In this document: in pieces, positions 54,599-63,901 of the stretch | Position numbering within the stretch: position 1 is the first letter of the stretch | How the letters are laid out: every line of letters begins with the position of its first letter | Origin: an uncultured Bacteroides sp. | GTDB lineage: Bacteria; Bacteroidota; Bacteroidia; Bacteroidales; Bacteroidaceae | DNA length: 64,000 nucleotides | Direction: 5' to 3' | Assembly (NCBI GenBank): GCA_944322345.1 | Contig: CALUOO010000002.1 | Span: 124,001 to 188,000, forward strand | Notes under the pieces: generated by a model | Database searches by the model: none | Told to the model about the DNA's origin: nothing | The model's input: only the letters and a program-made list of their open reading frames with translations | Position numbers and translations under genes: made by a program

Positions 54599-55427
54599 TC
54601 GGCCACGAAATCTTATAGCTGGCTTGATTATATTTCTTGGTGCTGTAGCTACTGTGCCGGCTCACGCGCAGTGTGAAGCTAAAAACGATGCGTTCCAGTC
54701 GGGTGAGCATGTAATGTATGATCTTTATTTCAATTGGAAGTTTATATGGGTAAAGGCAGGTATTGCCAGTCTGACCACCAATGCTACCATGTATGACCAG
54801 AAACCGGCTTGGCGAATGAATCTGTTGGCGTTAGGCAGTAAGCGTGCCGATTTCTTTTTTAAGATGCGTGATACGTTGACCTGTGTCATGGGTGAAAAAC
54901 TGGAGCCCCGTTATTTCCGGAAAGCTGCAGAAGAAGGAAAACGTTATACTGTAGACGAAGCTTGGTTCTCTTACAAGGACGGTGTGTGCTACTGTGATCA
55001 GAAGCGCTCTTTCCCGTGGGAAGGAGAGGTACAGACTGATAGTGCGAGCGATAGCCGTTGCATTTATGATATGTTGTCTATTTTGGCTCAGGCACGTTCG
55101 TACGATCCCTCGGACTATAAAAAAGGAGACAAAATCCTTTTCCCGATGGCTACCGGACGTAAGGTAGAGGAACAGACGCTGATCTATCGTGGTATGGAGA
55201 ATGTAAAGGCTGAGAATGGAATAACTTATCGCTGTTTGGTGTTTTCTTTTGTAGAATATGATAAGAAAGGCAAGGAGAAAGAGGTGATCACTTTCTATAT
55301 TTCCGATGATAAGAATCATCTTCCTGTCCGTTTGGATATGTATCTGAATTTTGGATCAGCCAAGGCTTTCTTGAATGATGTAAAAGGAAACCGTCACCCG
55401 ATGACATCTATTGTAGAAAAAGACTGA
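54534..55427 (+). CDS. DUF3108 domain-containing secreted protein
   Basis: A 297-residue protein from the ATG at 54534, or 305 from the in-frame ATG at 54510. A basic N-terminus, one hydrophobic segment (IAGLIIFLGAVATVPAHA) and a probable cleavage after AHA precede the DUF3108 domain: FQSGEHVMYDLYFNWKFIWVKAG, then RMNLLALGSKRADFFFKMRDTL and FYISDDKNHLPVRLDMYLNFGSAKAFL. DUF3108 proteins are beta-rich periplasmic proteins of unknown role. The start lies inside the end of the upstream gene in another frame; the operon relation is clear. A GTG start after about 15 codons is possible. Confidence 0.8.
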   Translation: MTKKEKKKENKEWLKSVRAVVNRPRNLIAGLIIFLGAVATVPAHAQCEAKNDAFQSGEHVMYDLYFNWKFIWVKAGIASLTTNATMYDQKPAWRMNLLALGSKRADFFFKMRDTLTCVMGEKLEPRYFRKAAEEGKRYTVDEAWFSYKDGVCYCDQKRSFPWEGEVQTDSASDSRCIYDMLSILAQARSYDPSDYKKGDKILFPMATGRKVEEQTLIYRGMENVKAENGITYRCLVFSFVEYDKKGKEKEVITFYISDDKNHLPVRLDMYLNFGSAKAFLNDVKGNRHPMTSIVEKD

Positions 55428-55452
55428 TCTGAAGTTCCCGATGATATTCTTT

Positions 55453-55486
55453 TTCCCCCTCATTTGACTGAGGGGGAATTTTTTTT
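55453..55486 (+). terminator. Intrinsic terminator of the DUF3108 gene
   Basis: A perfect 10-bp GC-rich stem TTCCCCCTCA/TGAGGGGGAA (55453-55462 with 55469-55478), 6-nt loop and eight T. It lies 25 bp after the stop codon. Confidence 0.93.
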
Positions 55487-55589
55487 GTCTATGAGTTAGC
55501 CTGTTTGTCCCCTTTTCGGAGAACTGTGTGAACCGGAAAGTTCTACAGGCAACACTACTTTTCATTTTTATATGAAGGTAACGGAACCT

Positions 55590-55659
55590 GTACGAGATGT
55601 ACATTTCATACTGTATGACATACCCATCTCGTACAGTATGAGATGGGCATGTCGTATAC
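55590..55659. repeat. Intergenic modular repeat, 23-bp period, CATCTCGTAC family
   Basis: Three units of 22-24 bp with 1-bp spacers start at 55590, 55613 and 55636 with alternating orientation. The middle reads GTATGACATACCCATCTC then GTAC; its neighbours are inverse copies with a few changes. The outer flanks are inverted as well: GGTAACGGAACCT on the left, ATTCGGAAACC on the right. The 510-bp gap 55428-55937 holds this element and the two terminators; no gene is seen. Confidence 0.75.
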
Positions 55660-55861
55660 ATTCGGAAACCTTTTGTGGAAAGTTGGCAAACTGATGCTGG
55701 ATACATTCCGATGGGCTGTCTGCCTATCGGCTGATGTCAGCCTGAAAATGAATGGCTCTGTTTAAGCAGGCGACTGCCATAGGAAGTGTATATAGCACAA
55801 AGTTAAAATAGTGTGTTCCAATATCTTTTTAGGCAAATGAGGAATTATCCTATCTTCTTTG

Positions 55862-55906
55862 AAAAGATAATCCCTCTTGCCCTTTGATAGTGTGGACAAG
55901 AGGGAT
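55862..55906 (-). terminator. Intrinsic terminator of PUL2
   Basis: ATCCCTCTTG (55870-55879) and CAAGAGGGAT (55897-55906) form a perfect 10-bp stem with a 17-nt loop. The minus strand continues TATCTTTTC. It lies 31 bp after the last PUL2 stop codon. Confidence 0.75.
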
Positions 55907-55937
55907 GCTGGAGACTCTGATTAAAATGCTTTGTTTT

Positions 55938-56840
55938 TTAATCTTCTATTTCTAGTCGTAGCTCTTCTTTTATTTCATGAGTTTTCCCATCAAGTGTATA
56001 TCGGTAAGCCAGCAGGAAGACATTGTAGGTATGTCCGTATGACTCTTCCAGTTTGAATGTATTGGAATAAACCGGGTCACCGTCTATAGGTTCTACTTCG
56101 ATGTCTTTATATGGCTTGATAGTCACGTGGTTGTCTTCTCCCACTTCCAATATGATGGATTTCTTGTTGATTTCTTCGACTGTACTTTCAAATGTTTCGG
56201 TTCCTGCTATCACTCGGACACTGTTGTGTGTCAGAGGAAACATTTTCTTGTTTCCTGCGGATGGTATGCCGTCAGAGGTACCGGTGACTGAGTAATAATC
56301 ATCTTCGCCTTGTGTAGCATAGTCGTTTTTGATAAGCACTTGATAGAGGATTGTTTTTTTCTCCGGATTGATTTCGACTCCCGATACGTCTATTGCCCTG
56401 AGGCCGACAAAATAGGTAGAGTCTGGCGATAATCCTTCGGGACGGATTTTTATCATTGTTCGTCCGGAGCGCTGACCTGCCTTGATTGTGATTTTGTAGT
56501 CCGTAATCTCGTATCTGTCACTTGACAGAAATTTGGCATATTGAGATTCGTCGAGGTCGTAGTTTGAACGATTGTAATTGTCTAACTCTATGATGTCTTC
56601 TTCCAATCGTATGACCATATCTTTGCTGGGAGCATGTGTCCCGCCAACACTGGCCGCAATGTAGCCAATAGCCTCTTCGCCGGTAGCAGACAGGGGAATC
56701 ACTTCTTCAAATGTATTATAGTAATCGCTGCTGATCAGTGCTACTACATTTTTGTACATTTCCTTATCAAATAGAGCATCGTCGTTACATGCTGTAAGCA
56801 TGGTGAGCAATATGAATGATGTGAAAAAAAACTGTTTCAT
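55938..56840 (-). CDS. DUF1735/DUF4973-type lipoprotein, last gene of PUL2
   Basis: A 300-residue lipoprotein (Cys18 in LTMLTACNDD). DKEMYKNVVALIS parallels FNEEVYQHVIGLKS of the PUL1 protein at 26189-27172, and the DUF1735-type first half (ELDNYNRSNYDLDESQYAKF) and beta-rich second half match it in layout. It probably binds glycan at the surface next to SusD. It begins 30 bp after the SusD stop codon and is followed by a terminator, so PUL2 ends here with no enzyme. Confidence 0.8.
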   Translation of the reverse strand: MKQFFFTSFILLTMLTACNDDALFDKEMYKNVVALISSDYYNTFEEVIPLSATGEEAIGYIAASVGGTHAPSKDMVIRLEEDIIELDNYNRSNYDLDESQYAKFLSSDRYEITDYKITIKAGQRSGRTMIKIRPEGLSPDSTYFVGLRAIDVSGVEINPEKKTILYQVLIKNDYATQGEDDYYSVTGTSDGIPSAGNKKMFPLTHNSVRVIAGTETFESTVEEINKKSIILEVGEDNHVTIKPYKDIEVEPIDGDPVYSNTFKLEESYGHTYNVFLLAYRYTLDGKTHEIKEELRLEIED

Positions 56841-56870
56841 TTTCTTAGTTTATTTATCAGTGTAGTGTAA

Positions 56871-58898
56871 TTAATATCCCGGATTCTGGTCGCATGACGG
56901 CAATCTTCTGATTTCATCGCGTGGTATGGGAACCCACACAGAACGCTTGTCTACGACTCTTGTCAAGAAAGAGGATGAGCTGGGGATAACACGCTGGAAG
57001 TATGTTTCTTTCGTTGCACCATCAGGGTTCATGCCACGAATAGGCTCTTGTTCGGTTTCTTCATAGATTCCCCAGCGGCGTACATCGTAATAGCGTCTGT
57101 TCTCGTAGAGGAACTCTACCATGCGTTCACGCTCGATTTGTGATTGTATCTCATCGCTGCTCTCCAGCTGTTCATCGCGTAAGCCCGGCAATCCGGCTCT
57201 ATAGCGGACTAGGTTGAATGCACTACGGATTTCTTCTTTATTGCGGTTAAGCGTATATTGTTTACCATCCAGTTCTACGGTATGGCTGCCTGTCAGATTG
57301 TTAAGTGCTTCGGCATATGATAGCAAGATTTCTGCATAACGGATGATGGGGTAGGCTTTCTGGATTTGGCGTGCACCTGTTCCGTTGATAGCGTCCATCG
57401 GGTTTACAAACTTCTTGATTACATAGCCTGTAATAGGATAGTTGGGAGATGTTGCGGTTACGCCGCCTCGTCCGTCTTCTCCCTGATAATAGTAATCTGC
57501 AGTGTGATTGTTGTTGGTAGAGCTGGAAAGTGCTTGCCAAACAGCTCCATTGAAGCCGACTGATGCATAAAAGCGCATTTCGCGGTTTGCATACATTTTA
57601 TAGATACCGGCATTGAGTGGATATCCGGAGAAGTTACGTGGCTCGGTGGTAAAACCTGTTTCTGAATAATAACCATCGGCTGTTGCTTCTTCTTTTGTTC
57701 GTCCATCGTCCATTAAATAGGCATCAACCACCTTTTGAGTCACGCAGAAACGTCCCCAGCCACCCATGGAAGGAGGAAAAGCTCCTTGGTTGATGGTGCC
57801 GCTGATATAATCTGTATTGCGTCCCCAGATCAGTTCCGGATTGATAGACGCTACGGCTTCACCGTTGAATACGTCTGAATAGGAGCGGAAAGGGTCGATA
57901 CCACCAGCTCCTTCCGGATAGGCATCATAGAAGTGAGGGTCAGAAGTTACTCCGGTGGGCAAATCTGGTGTGTTTTCGTCGGCTGCATAAGTATATAGCT
58001 TATAAACGCCTAAATCCATGACGCGTTTAGCTGCTGCAGCTGCTATTGCCCAACGTTTTTCATCATATGTCTGTGATACGTAGTTGACACCGTCAGTCTT
58101 CCGTTTCCAGCTGCCGAAATAAGCATTAGCCGAAGGGCCACCGTTAAATAACGGACTGGCATGTATCAGACGTAGGCGGGCAATCAAGGCATATGCTGCT
58201 CCTTGGGTTGGACGTCCGAAATCAAGAGTAGACATATCTTGTGCACGGGGCAATAGCTTGGCCGCTTTTTCAAATTCACCACACACATAATCCATTGTCT
58301 CATCATAGGTTGCTCTAGGACGGTCGTAATATTCCATTGGCTCGTTGGTGTCTACTACTTCATCGCCCAGTAGAATGGCAGGACCGTAATCCACTAAGAT
58401 ATTGTAATAAGCAAAAGCACGAATGAAGCGTGTATATCCTTCAAGTCTGAGGCGATCGGTAGTTGTCAGGTCTTTAGGAGTGTCCAGATTCTGTAGGATA
58501 CTGTTACATTTACGGATTATCTTGTAATATCTTCCCCACTGATTTAAATTGGTTGAACCATCTCCGAAAAAGTCGGGAGTAATACGTCCGCTGGCAAAAT
58601 CCATACCATGATAGATATTTGCTGAACCGCCTCCTGTTAATCCGTTGAATGCTTCATCACATGCCATCGGGCCGGGAGTATAGGCATAGCGGATCGTTTG
58701 TGATTCGTCGATAAACATTGCTGCTGCTCCCCACATGTAAGCCTCCATGTATCGTGCATTGGAGAATACCGAGTCGATGTTGAATTCATCGTCAAAGTAG
58801 TCGTCGATATTTAGAAAGTTGCGGCAAGAGCTAGCCGATAGCATAAGCTGTATAATGAGTACTACTTTAATTGCTTCTGTAAATATTGATTTTTTCAT
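56871..58898 (-). CDS. SusD/RagB family nutrient-binding outer-membrane lipoprotein (PUL2)
   Basis: A 675-residue lipoprotein from the ATG at 58898 (MKKSIFTEAIKVVLIIQLML, Cys in SASSCRNFLNID); an ATG 18 nt upstream is also in frame. SusD features: NFLNIDDYF at the N-terminus, TPR-like segments (YYKIIRKCNSILQNLDTPKD, RLEGYTRFIRAFAYYNILVDYGP), IIRYAEILLSYAEALNNL and RRYYDVRRWGIYEE near the C-terminus. It is similar in architecture to but diverged from the PUL1 SusD, so it is not a recent duplicate. Confidence 0.95.
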   Translation of the reverse strand: MKKSIFTEAIKVVLIIQLMLSASSCRNFLNIDDYFDDEFNIDSVFSNARYMEAYMWGAAAMFIDESQTIRYAYTPGPMACDEAFNGLTGGGSANIYHGMDFASGRITPDFFGDGSTNLNQWGRYYKIIRKCNSILQNLDTPKDLTTTDRLRLEGYTRFIRAFAYYNILVDYGPAILLGDEVVDTNEPMEYYDRPRATYDETMDYVCGEFEKAAKLLPRAQDMSTLDFGRPTQGAAYALIARLRLIHASPLFNGGPSANAYFGSWKRKTDGVNYVSQTYDEKRWAIAAAAAKRVMDLGVYKLYTYAADENTPDLPTGVTSDPHFYDAYPEGAGGIDPFRSYSDVFNGEAVASINPELIWGRNTDYISGTINQGAFPPSMGGWGRFCVTQKVVDAYLMDDGRTKEEATADGYYSETGFTTEPRNFSGYPLNAGIYKMYANREMRFYASVGFNGAVWQALSSSTNNNHTADYYYQGEDGRGGVTATSPNYPITGYVIKKFVNPMDAINGTGARQIQKAYPIIRYAEILLSYAEALNNLTGSHTVELDGKQYTLNRNKEEIRSAFNLVRYRAGLPGLRDEQLESSDEIQSQIERERMVEFLYENRRYYDVRRWGIYEETEQEPIRGMNPDGATKETYFQRVIPSSSSFLTRVVDKRSVWVPIPRDEIRRLPSCDQNPGY

Positions 58899-58923
58899 TT
58901 TTGTTGAGCTATACATGTTTTAA

Positions 58924-61900
58924 TTAGAGATTGATGTATAATTGTAAGGAGTAAGTTGTTGGGATTGGATATTTACGTCCGTTCCAGCGAGCCTGTTCCG
59001 GATCAAAGATTTTCACTTTATCCCAAACGTATAGGTTGTTTCCTACAAACTGAAGATCCAGAGATGATACACCTATCCGGCGTAAGAAATCGAAATTCAT
59101 ATGGTAATTAAGAGTGATTTCTTCTAGACGCAGATAACGTGAATCGCCTTGCCAGAAGGTAGAGAGCTGGCTGTTGTTAGCATTATTGCCATACTGCAAA
59201 CGTGGAAAACGTGCATTAGGATTCTCGGCAAGCGAAGGATCTATACCGTTGGCAATTGCATAATCTTTTGGAATCCAGCGATTGGCAGGGTCAGCGGCAA
59301 GTGCTAATACGTTTCCAGTGCTTCCTTCAAAGAAAGGTACGTATCCCATACCATTGTCTTGACCTACATAGAAGAAAGATGTCTTTCCTGTTCCTTTGAA
59401 CAAGATACCTAATGTCAGGTTCTTATATCTAACTTCTGCTCCCAGACCATACATCAACAGAGGATAAGTACTGTGGGTTAGAGGAACCTTGTCGAGCTCG
59501 TTAATCATTCCATCTCCGTTGATGTCTTTGTATTTGATATCACCGGGAAGAACTTCTCCAAATGTCTGCTTGGGGCTATATTTGATGTCGTCTTCATCTT
59601 TGAAGAGTCCAATGGCTTGATAACCGCGTATAGAATTGTAGGGGAAACCATTGTATTCCAAATAAGGATATTCCATATAGGCTTGTTCCCAGTTCTGCAC
59701 TCTGTTCTTTGAGAAAGTAAAGTTACCGCGCAAAGTGAATCCTAATTTGTCATTGATGTCGTATGTGAAGCTGGCATTTCCATCGGCTCCAAAGCTCTCC
59801 ATCTTACCGACGTTTGCATAGGGATTGGATACTACACCTACAAATTCGGGCACTTGTACACGTTGTTGGAAGATTCCGTTACGTTGGTCGTGGAAGAAAT
59901 CTACGACAAAGTCCAGTCTGTTGTTGAACAGTTTACCTTCGACGCCAAGGTCAAACTTAATAGCTTTTTCCCATGCCAGGTTATCTGCACCGATACGGGT
60001 TTCGTTGATTGTTTCTATTCCCGGGATTCCCCAAACTGTGCTGGTCCCCTCGTTTACTTTCGTGAGGTAGGGGAAACGGGTATCGGTAATACGGTCGTTT
60101 CCTACCGAGCCGTATGATGCTCTGATTTTAAAGTAATTGAGCCAAGGCAATGCTTCCTGCACCTTTTCGTATCCTGTAGGAACCCATCCGAATGCGACAG
60201 AGGGGAAGAAACCATATTGCTTTCCGGGCTGGAAGTTTTCTGATCCGGTATATCCGAAATTGACATCAAACAGATATGTATCTTTATACCCATATGTCAG
60301 TCGGCTGGATACTCCCTGATAGCGCAATGGTATAGCAGACAGGTTGTTGGTTGCATCATCGGTATCTTTTTCATCACTGGCATAGTAATAAACCAATGCT
60401 GAAGTACGGTGGTCGGTTCCAAACATACGGTCGTAGTTCAGTGTCGCTTCAAAGTGATATTTGCGATATTGGCGGAGATCTTTGCTGTAGGATGCCTTTT
60501 TCTCCTGTACGGTTTCTTGCATGATGAGCGATCCGTCGTTGGCACGTCCTAATGCCATATATAATGCCGGTTGTACGCTTCTGCGTTCGCTAAAGTAACT
60601 GTGAATATCATAAGCTCCTTGGGCACGTATTTTCAGCCCCTGTACCAATGACGACAGATCTTGAGTGACAGCCAATGTGGCTTTCCCTTTGAATACTTCG
60701 TCTGCTGCCTTTCCGGTACGGTTGATCATTACATACGGTGAGGCTAAATCGCCCGAACCGCGACCGGGTAGCATGCCATTAGAGTATTTTGTAGGGATAG
60801 ATAGTGGAGTAAGACGTGATTGTGCGCCCCAGATGTAGTCTGTATTGGCTACTCCCGGTTGTTTCAACTGTGACAAGAAACCGTCAGAACCTAAATAAAC
60901 TTTAGTCGATTTGGTCAGGTTGACATCCAAGTTGATACGGTAGTTATAAGTGTTATAGCTTACATTAGATGCATAGGGACTGTTCTTGTCTACTTTGTAG
61001 GCTGCACTTTCGTTTTTCCCTCCCAAGCTCAGGAAGTAGCGGGCTACTTCGCTACCGCCACGTCCACTTACATAATATGAGTGACGCCAGAAGGTTTTAT
61101 TCAGAATTTCATCCTGCCAGTTCACGTTAGGATACATATCTGGATCTAATCCGTCACGGATGATTCCCATCTCTGTATCGTCGTAAAGGGGAGATTCGTT
61201 TCGTACGGCTCTGGCTTCATTGGCCAATTTGGCATATCCGTAGGCATCAAGATATTCGGGCAGACGGTTGAGAACAGAAAGTGTCGTATTAAAACGCCCT
61301 GTGATCTGAATCTTACCTGTAAGACCTTTCTTGGTATTAACCAATACTACACCGTTGGCTCCACGTACACCATACACTGCAGTTGCAGAGGCATCTTTCA
61401 GAATAGTGAAACTCTCTACATCGGCAGGATCAATTGTATTGAGGTCTCCTTCCAGTCCGTCGATCAATACAAGAGCGCTGCTGTTGGCTCCGAATGTACC
61501 GATACCGCGTACCCAGAACTCAGCAATGTTCTGTCCCGGTTCGCCACTGTTTTGCAGAGAGATGACACCTGCAGCCCGGCCTCCCAACAGGTTACTGATG
61601 GATGGTGCGGGAGTCTGGATTGCTTTTGTATCTACAGTTGTGATGGCTCCCACCGAACTGATTTTACGTTGTACATCTCCTAAACCGACAATGACTACTT
61701 CGTCGAGTGTATTGTTGTCTTCTGTCAGAGTGATTGACAGGTCGGTCTTAGGTTCAAGTGCTATATATTCCTGAGTTGTGAATCCGATAAAGGTAAATAC
61801 CACTTTATCGCCATACTTTACTTTCAGACTGAATTTACCGTCATTGTCGGTTGATGTTCCTCTTCCCGGATCATCTTTGATGTAGACAGATACACCAGGC

Positions 61901-62028
61901 ATAGTCAGGTTATCTTTGTCCACAACGGTTCCGGAAACTGTGAATTCCTTTACAGTGTCTTGTGCAAATCCTGTCATCGAGAACAAGAAGAAGATTGACA
62001 GGATATATAAAATCTGTTTGATTTTCAT
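58924..62028 (-). CDS. SusC/RagA family TonB-dependent receptor (PUL2)
   Basis: A 1034-residue outer-membrane receptor with signal peptide (to about residue 22), carboxypeptidase-regulatory-like domain (VVDKDNLTMPGVSVYIKDD), TonB-box region (TLDEVVIVGLGDVQRK), plug with the SusC signature FTILKDASATAVYGVRGANG, and a barrel ending in YSLQLYINL. It is full length. Its N-terminal domain order and its partner genes match PUL1 but the sequence is clearly different, so a different ligand is expected. Confidence 0.95.
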   Translation of the reverse strand: MKIKQILYILSIFFLFSMTGFAQDTVKEFTVSGTVVDKDNLTMPGVSVYIKDDPGRGTSTDNDGKFSLKVKYGDKVVFTFIGFTTQEYIALEPKTDLSITLTEDNNTLDEVVIVGLGDVQRKISSVGAITTVDTKAIQTPAPSISNLLGGRAAGVISLQNSGEPGQNIAEFWVRGIGTFGANSSALVLIDGLEGDLNTIDPADVESFTILKDASATAVYGVRGANGVVLVNTKKGLTGKIQITGRFNTTLSVLNRLPEYLDAYGYAKLANEARAVRNESPLYDDTEMGIIRDGLDPDMYPNVNWQDEILNKTFWRHSYYVSGRGGSEVARYFLSLGGKNESAAYKVDKNSPYASNVSYNTYNYRINLDVNLTKSTKVYLGSDGFLSQLKQPGVANTDYIWGAQSRLTPLSIPTKYSNGMLPGRGSGDLASPYVMINRTGKAADEVFKGKATLAVTQDLSSLVQGLKIRAQGAYDIHSYFSERRSVQPALYMALGRANDGSLIMQETVQEKKASYSKDLRQYRKYHFEATLNYDRMFGTDHRTSALVYYYASDEKDTDDATNNLSAIPLRYQGVSSRLTYGYKDTYLFDVNFGYTGSENFQPGKQYGFFPSVAFGWVPTGYEKVQEALPWLNYFKIRASYGSVGNDRITDTRFPYLTKVNEGTSTVWGIPGIETINETRIGADNLAWEKAIKFDLGVEGKLFNNRLDFVVDFFHDQRNGIFQQRVQVPEFVGVVSNPYANVGKMESFGADGNASFTYDINDKLGFTLRGNFTFSKNRVQNWEQAYMEYPYLEYNGFPYNSIRGYQAIGLFKDEDDIKYSPKQTFGEVLPGDIKYKDINGDGMINELDKVPLTHSTYPLLMYGLGAEVRYKNLTLGILFKGTGKTSFFYVGQDNGMGYVPFFEGSTGNVLALAADPANRWIPKDYAIANGIDPSLAENPNARFPRLQYGNNANNSQLSTFWQGDSRYLRLEEITLNYHMNFDFLRRIGVSSLDLQFVGNNLYVWDKVKIFDPEQARWNGRKYPIPTTYSLQLYINL

Positions 62029-62046
62029 TGTAAGTGATGGTCTTTA

Positions 62047-63369
62047 TTATTCAATAACTAATTTACGTATACGGGCGTTACCCCAGTCTGCGATGTAAAT
62101 GTCGCCTTGTTCGTTTACTGCCACTCCCCAAGGGTTTTTGAACAGTGATTCTGTTGGTCCTCCATCTTTATAACCTGCAGTTCCCGGTTGTCCGGCAACG
62201 GTTGTTACAATTCCGTCGGCAGATACCATACGGATGCAGTGGTTGCCATAATCGGCTACGAACATATTTCCATCATTGTCAAACTTGATGTCTTTGGGAT
62301 AATTGAAAAGCGCTTCTTCCAAAGGACCGTCGCGGAATGCACTACCACCGGGTGCATTAAGACGCTTGAATCCTTGTTCCGGGTAACGGACGTCCATTAC
62401 TGATATGCCTTGTCTGAACTCTACGGGACTCGCATTTGAGTGGAGTGTAATATACAGTTCCCACGGTTTGGCTGGATTGATGGCCTGTCCGTATTGTGAA
62501 CCCTTTGGACCTTTACATATGATATCGCCTTCGTAAGTCTCTGGATTGATTTTGGCAATATGTCCGGAACGGAACCGTGTGTACAGCATGCCATCGTATG
62601 GGCAGAAAGTGATGAAGTTATTATACTTATCAGCATCAGGAATCATGTTGAGTTCTTCTGTCGTAAACTTAATGTTGCGCTGGCGGGGATACCATGCTTC
62701 GCGGGGGTCAAAAGAGAAGGTTACTTCTTTTACTGACTCATGGGCGGCAGTCAGTATGCCCGTGCTGCGGTCTACCGTCAGTCCGTTTGCATACAGGATA
62801 CGGTTGCTGGAAGTTTGTTCAATCAGTGCGGTAACAATGTTTTGTTCTTCGTTGATGCGGGCTATTCCGAATGTTCCTCCATCACGCCAGGACATGAACA
62901 GGTTACCCTCTGCGTCCATATCAAGATATTTGCCATAGACTTGTGCTTCATTCAGTGTACCTGCCTTGAATGCCTGCTCTCCGTTCCCAGTCACTGTACT
63001 GACCAGCGCCTGTGTGTGGTAAGCATAGGTTTCATTGTAAGTTACAGAATCTTTTCCGACTACCACTGAAATCGTAGGATTATCTCCCGGAAGGCGAGGT
63101 ACAATTGCATAAATGCGCTCTCCGCTGGATGAGATGACCGATGCTCTTACTTTGTTGAAATACACTTTGATTTGAGTAGGGTCACTGCCAAAATTACTTC
63201 CGTCCAGAAGAATCTTGTCGCGTGCGCCTCCTTCTTTAGGAGAGAAGGAAGTCAATACCACTGGCTTGTTAGGGTCGTATTTTTTCCCTGCTTGCCCGTT
63301 ATCGTCTTCACAACTAGAAAAGCAAGCCAATGTGCTCAGAACACAAGCCAATAATGAGTAACGATTCAT
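62047..63369 (-). CDS. IPT/TIG and NHL-repeat surface lipoprotein, first gene of PUL2
   Basis: A 440-residue lipoprotein (lipobox LACFSSC). An IPT/TIG domain (VVLTSFSPKEGGARDKILLDG to VVVGKDSVTYNETYAY, about 38-118) leads a propeller of NHL repeats; the last two read FNYPKDIKFDNDGNMFVAD then YGNHCIRMV and FKNPWGVAVNEQGDIYIADW then GNARIRKLVIE. It parallels the first gene of PUL1. It is probably a glycan-binding surface protein. SusC starts 18 bp downstream. Confidence 0.87.
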   Translation of the reverse strand: MNRYSLLACVLSTLACFSSCEDDNGQAGKKYDPNKPVVLTSFSPKEGGARDKILLDGSNFGSDPTQIKVYFNKVRASVISSSGERIYAIVPRLPGDNPTISVVVGKDSVTYNETYAYHTQALVSTVTGNGEQAFKAGTLNEAQVYGKYLDMDAEGNLFMSWRDGGTFGIARINEEQNIVTALIEQTSSNRILYANGLTVDRSTGILTAAHESVKEVTFSFDPREAWYPRQRNIKFTTEELNMIPDADKYNNFITFCPYDGMLYTRFRSGHIAKINPETYEGDIICKGPKGSQYGQAINPAKPWELYITLHSNASPVEFRQGISVMDVRYPEQGFKRLNAPGGSAFRDGPLEEALFNYPKDIKFDNDGNMFVADYGNHCIRMVSADGIVTTVAGQPGTAGYKDGGPTESLFKNPWGVAVNEQGDIYIADWGNARIRKLVIE

Positions 63370-63575
63370 AAAATGATAATTTAAAATTAGAATATGTTTA
63401 TGTTATTGATTTTTCTCTGTCTTTATTTGTCTGTTGTTTTTGTGAACAGATGTCTGGTTAATATTTTCTTAATTTTCATTTTTATTTGTATCATGTGGAG
63501 GTCTAGTTCAGTGGATGTATCTACTTGTTGTGGAAGATGAAATCCTGTTATTGTGCCTCTCTGATTATGCCGGCG

Positions 63576-63583
63576 CGAATGTA
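63576..63583 (-). promoter_or_regulatory. Possible PUL2 promoter (-7-like)
   Basis: The minus strand reads TACATTCG followed by CGCCG, which fits the Bacteroides -7 box except for one change in TTTG. It would give a leader of about 200 nt. No regulator gene stands next to PUL2 in this window. The 532-bp gap 63370-63901 contains only this and repeat locus C. Confidence 0.3.
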
Positions 63584-63702
63584 TAAGCAAAAAGGCAATC
63601 CTTTTTTTATGAAATGTAAGGTTAAAGAAAGTGTAACGAGAATGAAAAGGAATGGTTAACGTATGTTTAGTTCGTGTGACAAAACCGTTAAGAAACCGGT
63701 TT

Positions 63703-63788
63703 GTCAGCAAAGGTTAGCTATCACGTTGGGAAAGGTTAGCCAACATGTCAGCAAAGGTTAGCCAACACGTCAGCTAACCTTTCCCAAC
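63703..63788. repeat. 22-bp-period repeat array, AAAGGTTAGC family, locus C
   Basis: Four 20-bp units at 63703, 63725, 63747 and 63769, exact 22-bp step. The first three are forward (GTCAGCAAAGGTTAGCTATC, GTTGGGAAAGGTTAGCCAAC, GTCAGCAAAGGTTAGCCAAC), the last inverted. Flanks are inverted: AAACCGGTTT before, AAACCGCTTT after. Confidence 0.9.
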
Positions 63789-63901
63789 AAACCGCTTTAT
63801 AATAAGGCTGGAATTTGAATCGGAAAGGGCATTTGTCCGCCTGTATGGCATATAGCCGGAGGGCTTTATGGAGATGTGTGTGAAAGAAGGGCTATGATCT
63901 G

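Noticed and set aside
63423-63710. 95-codon minus-strand open frame upstream of PUL2
   Set aside because: Composition is unlike the neighbouring proteins, there is no recognisable domain, and it enters repeat locus C.
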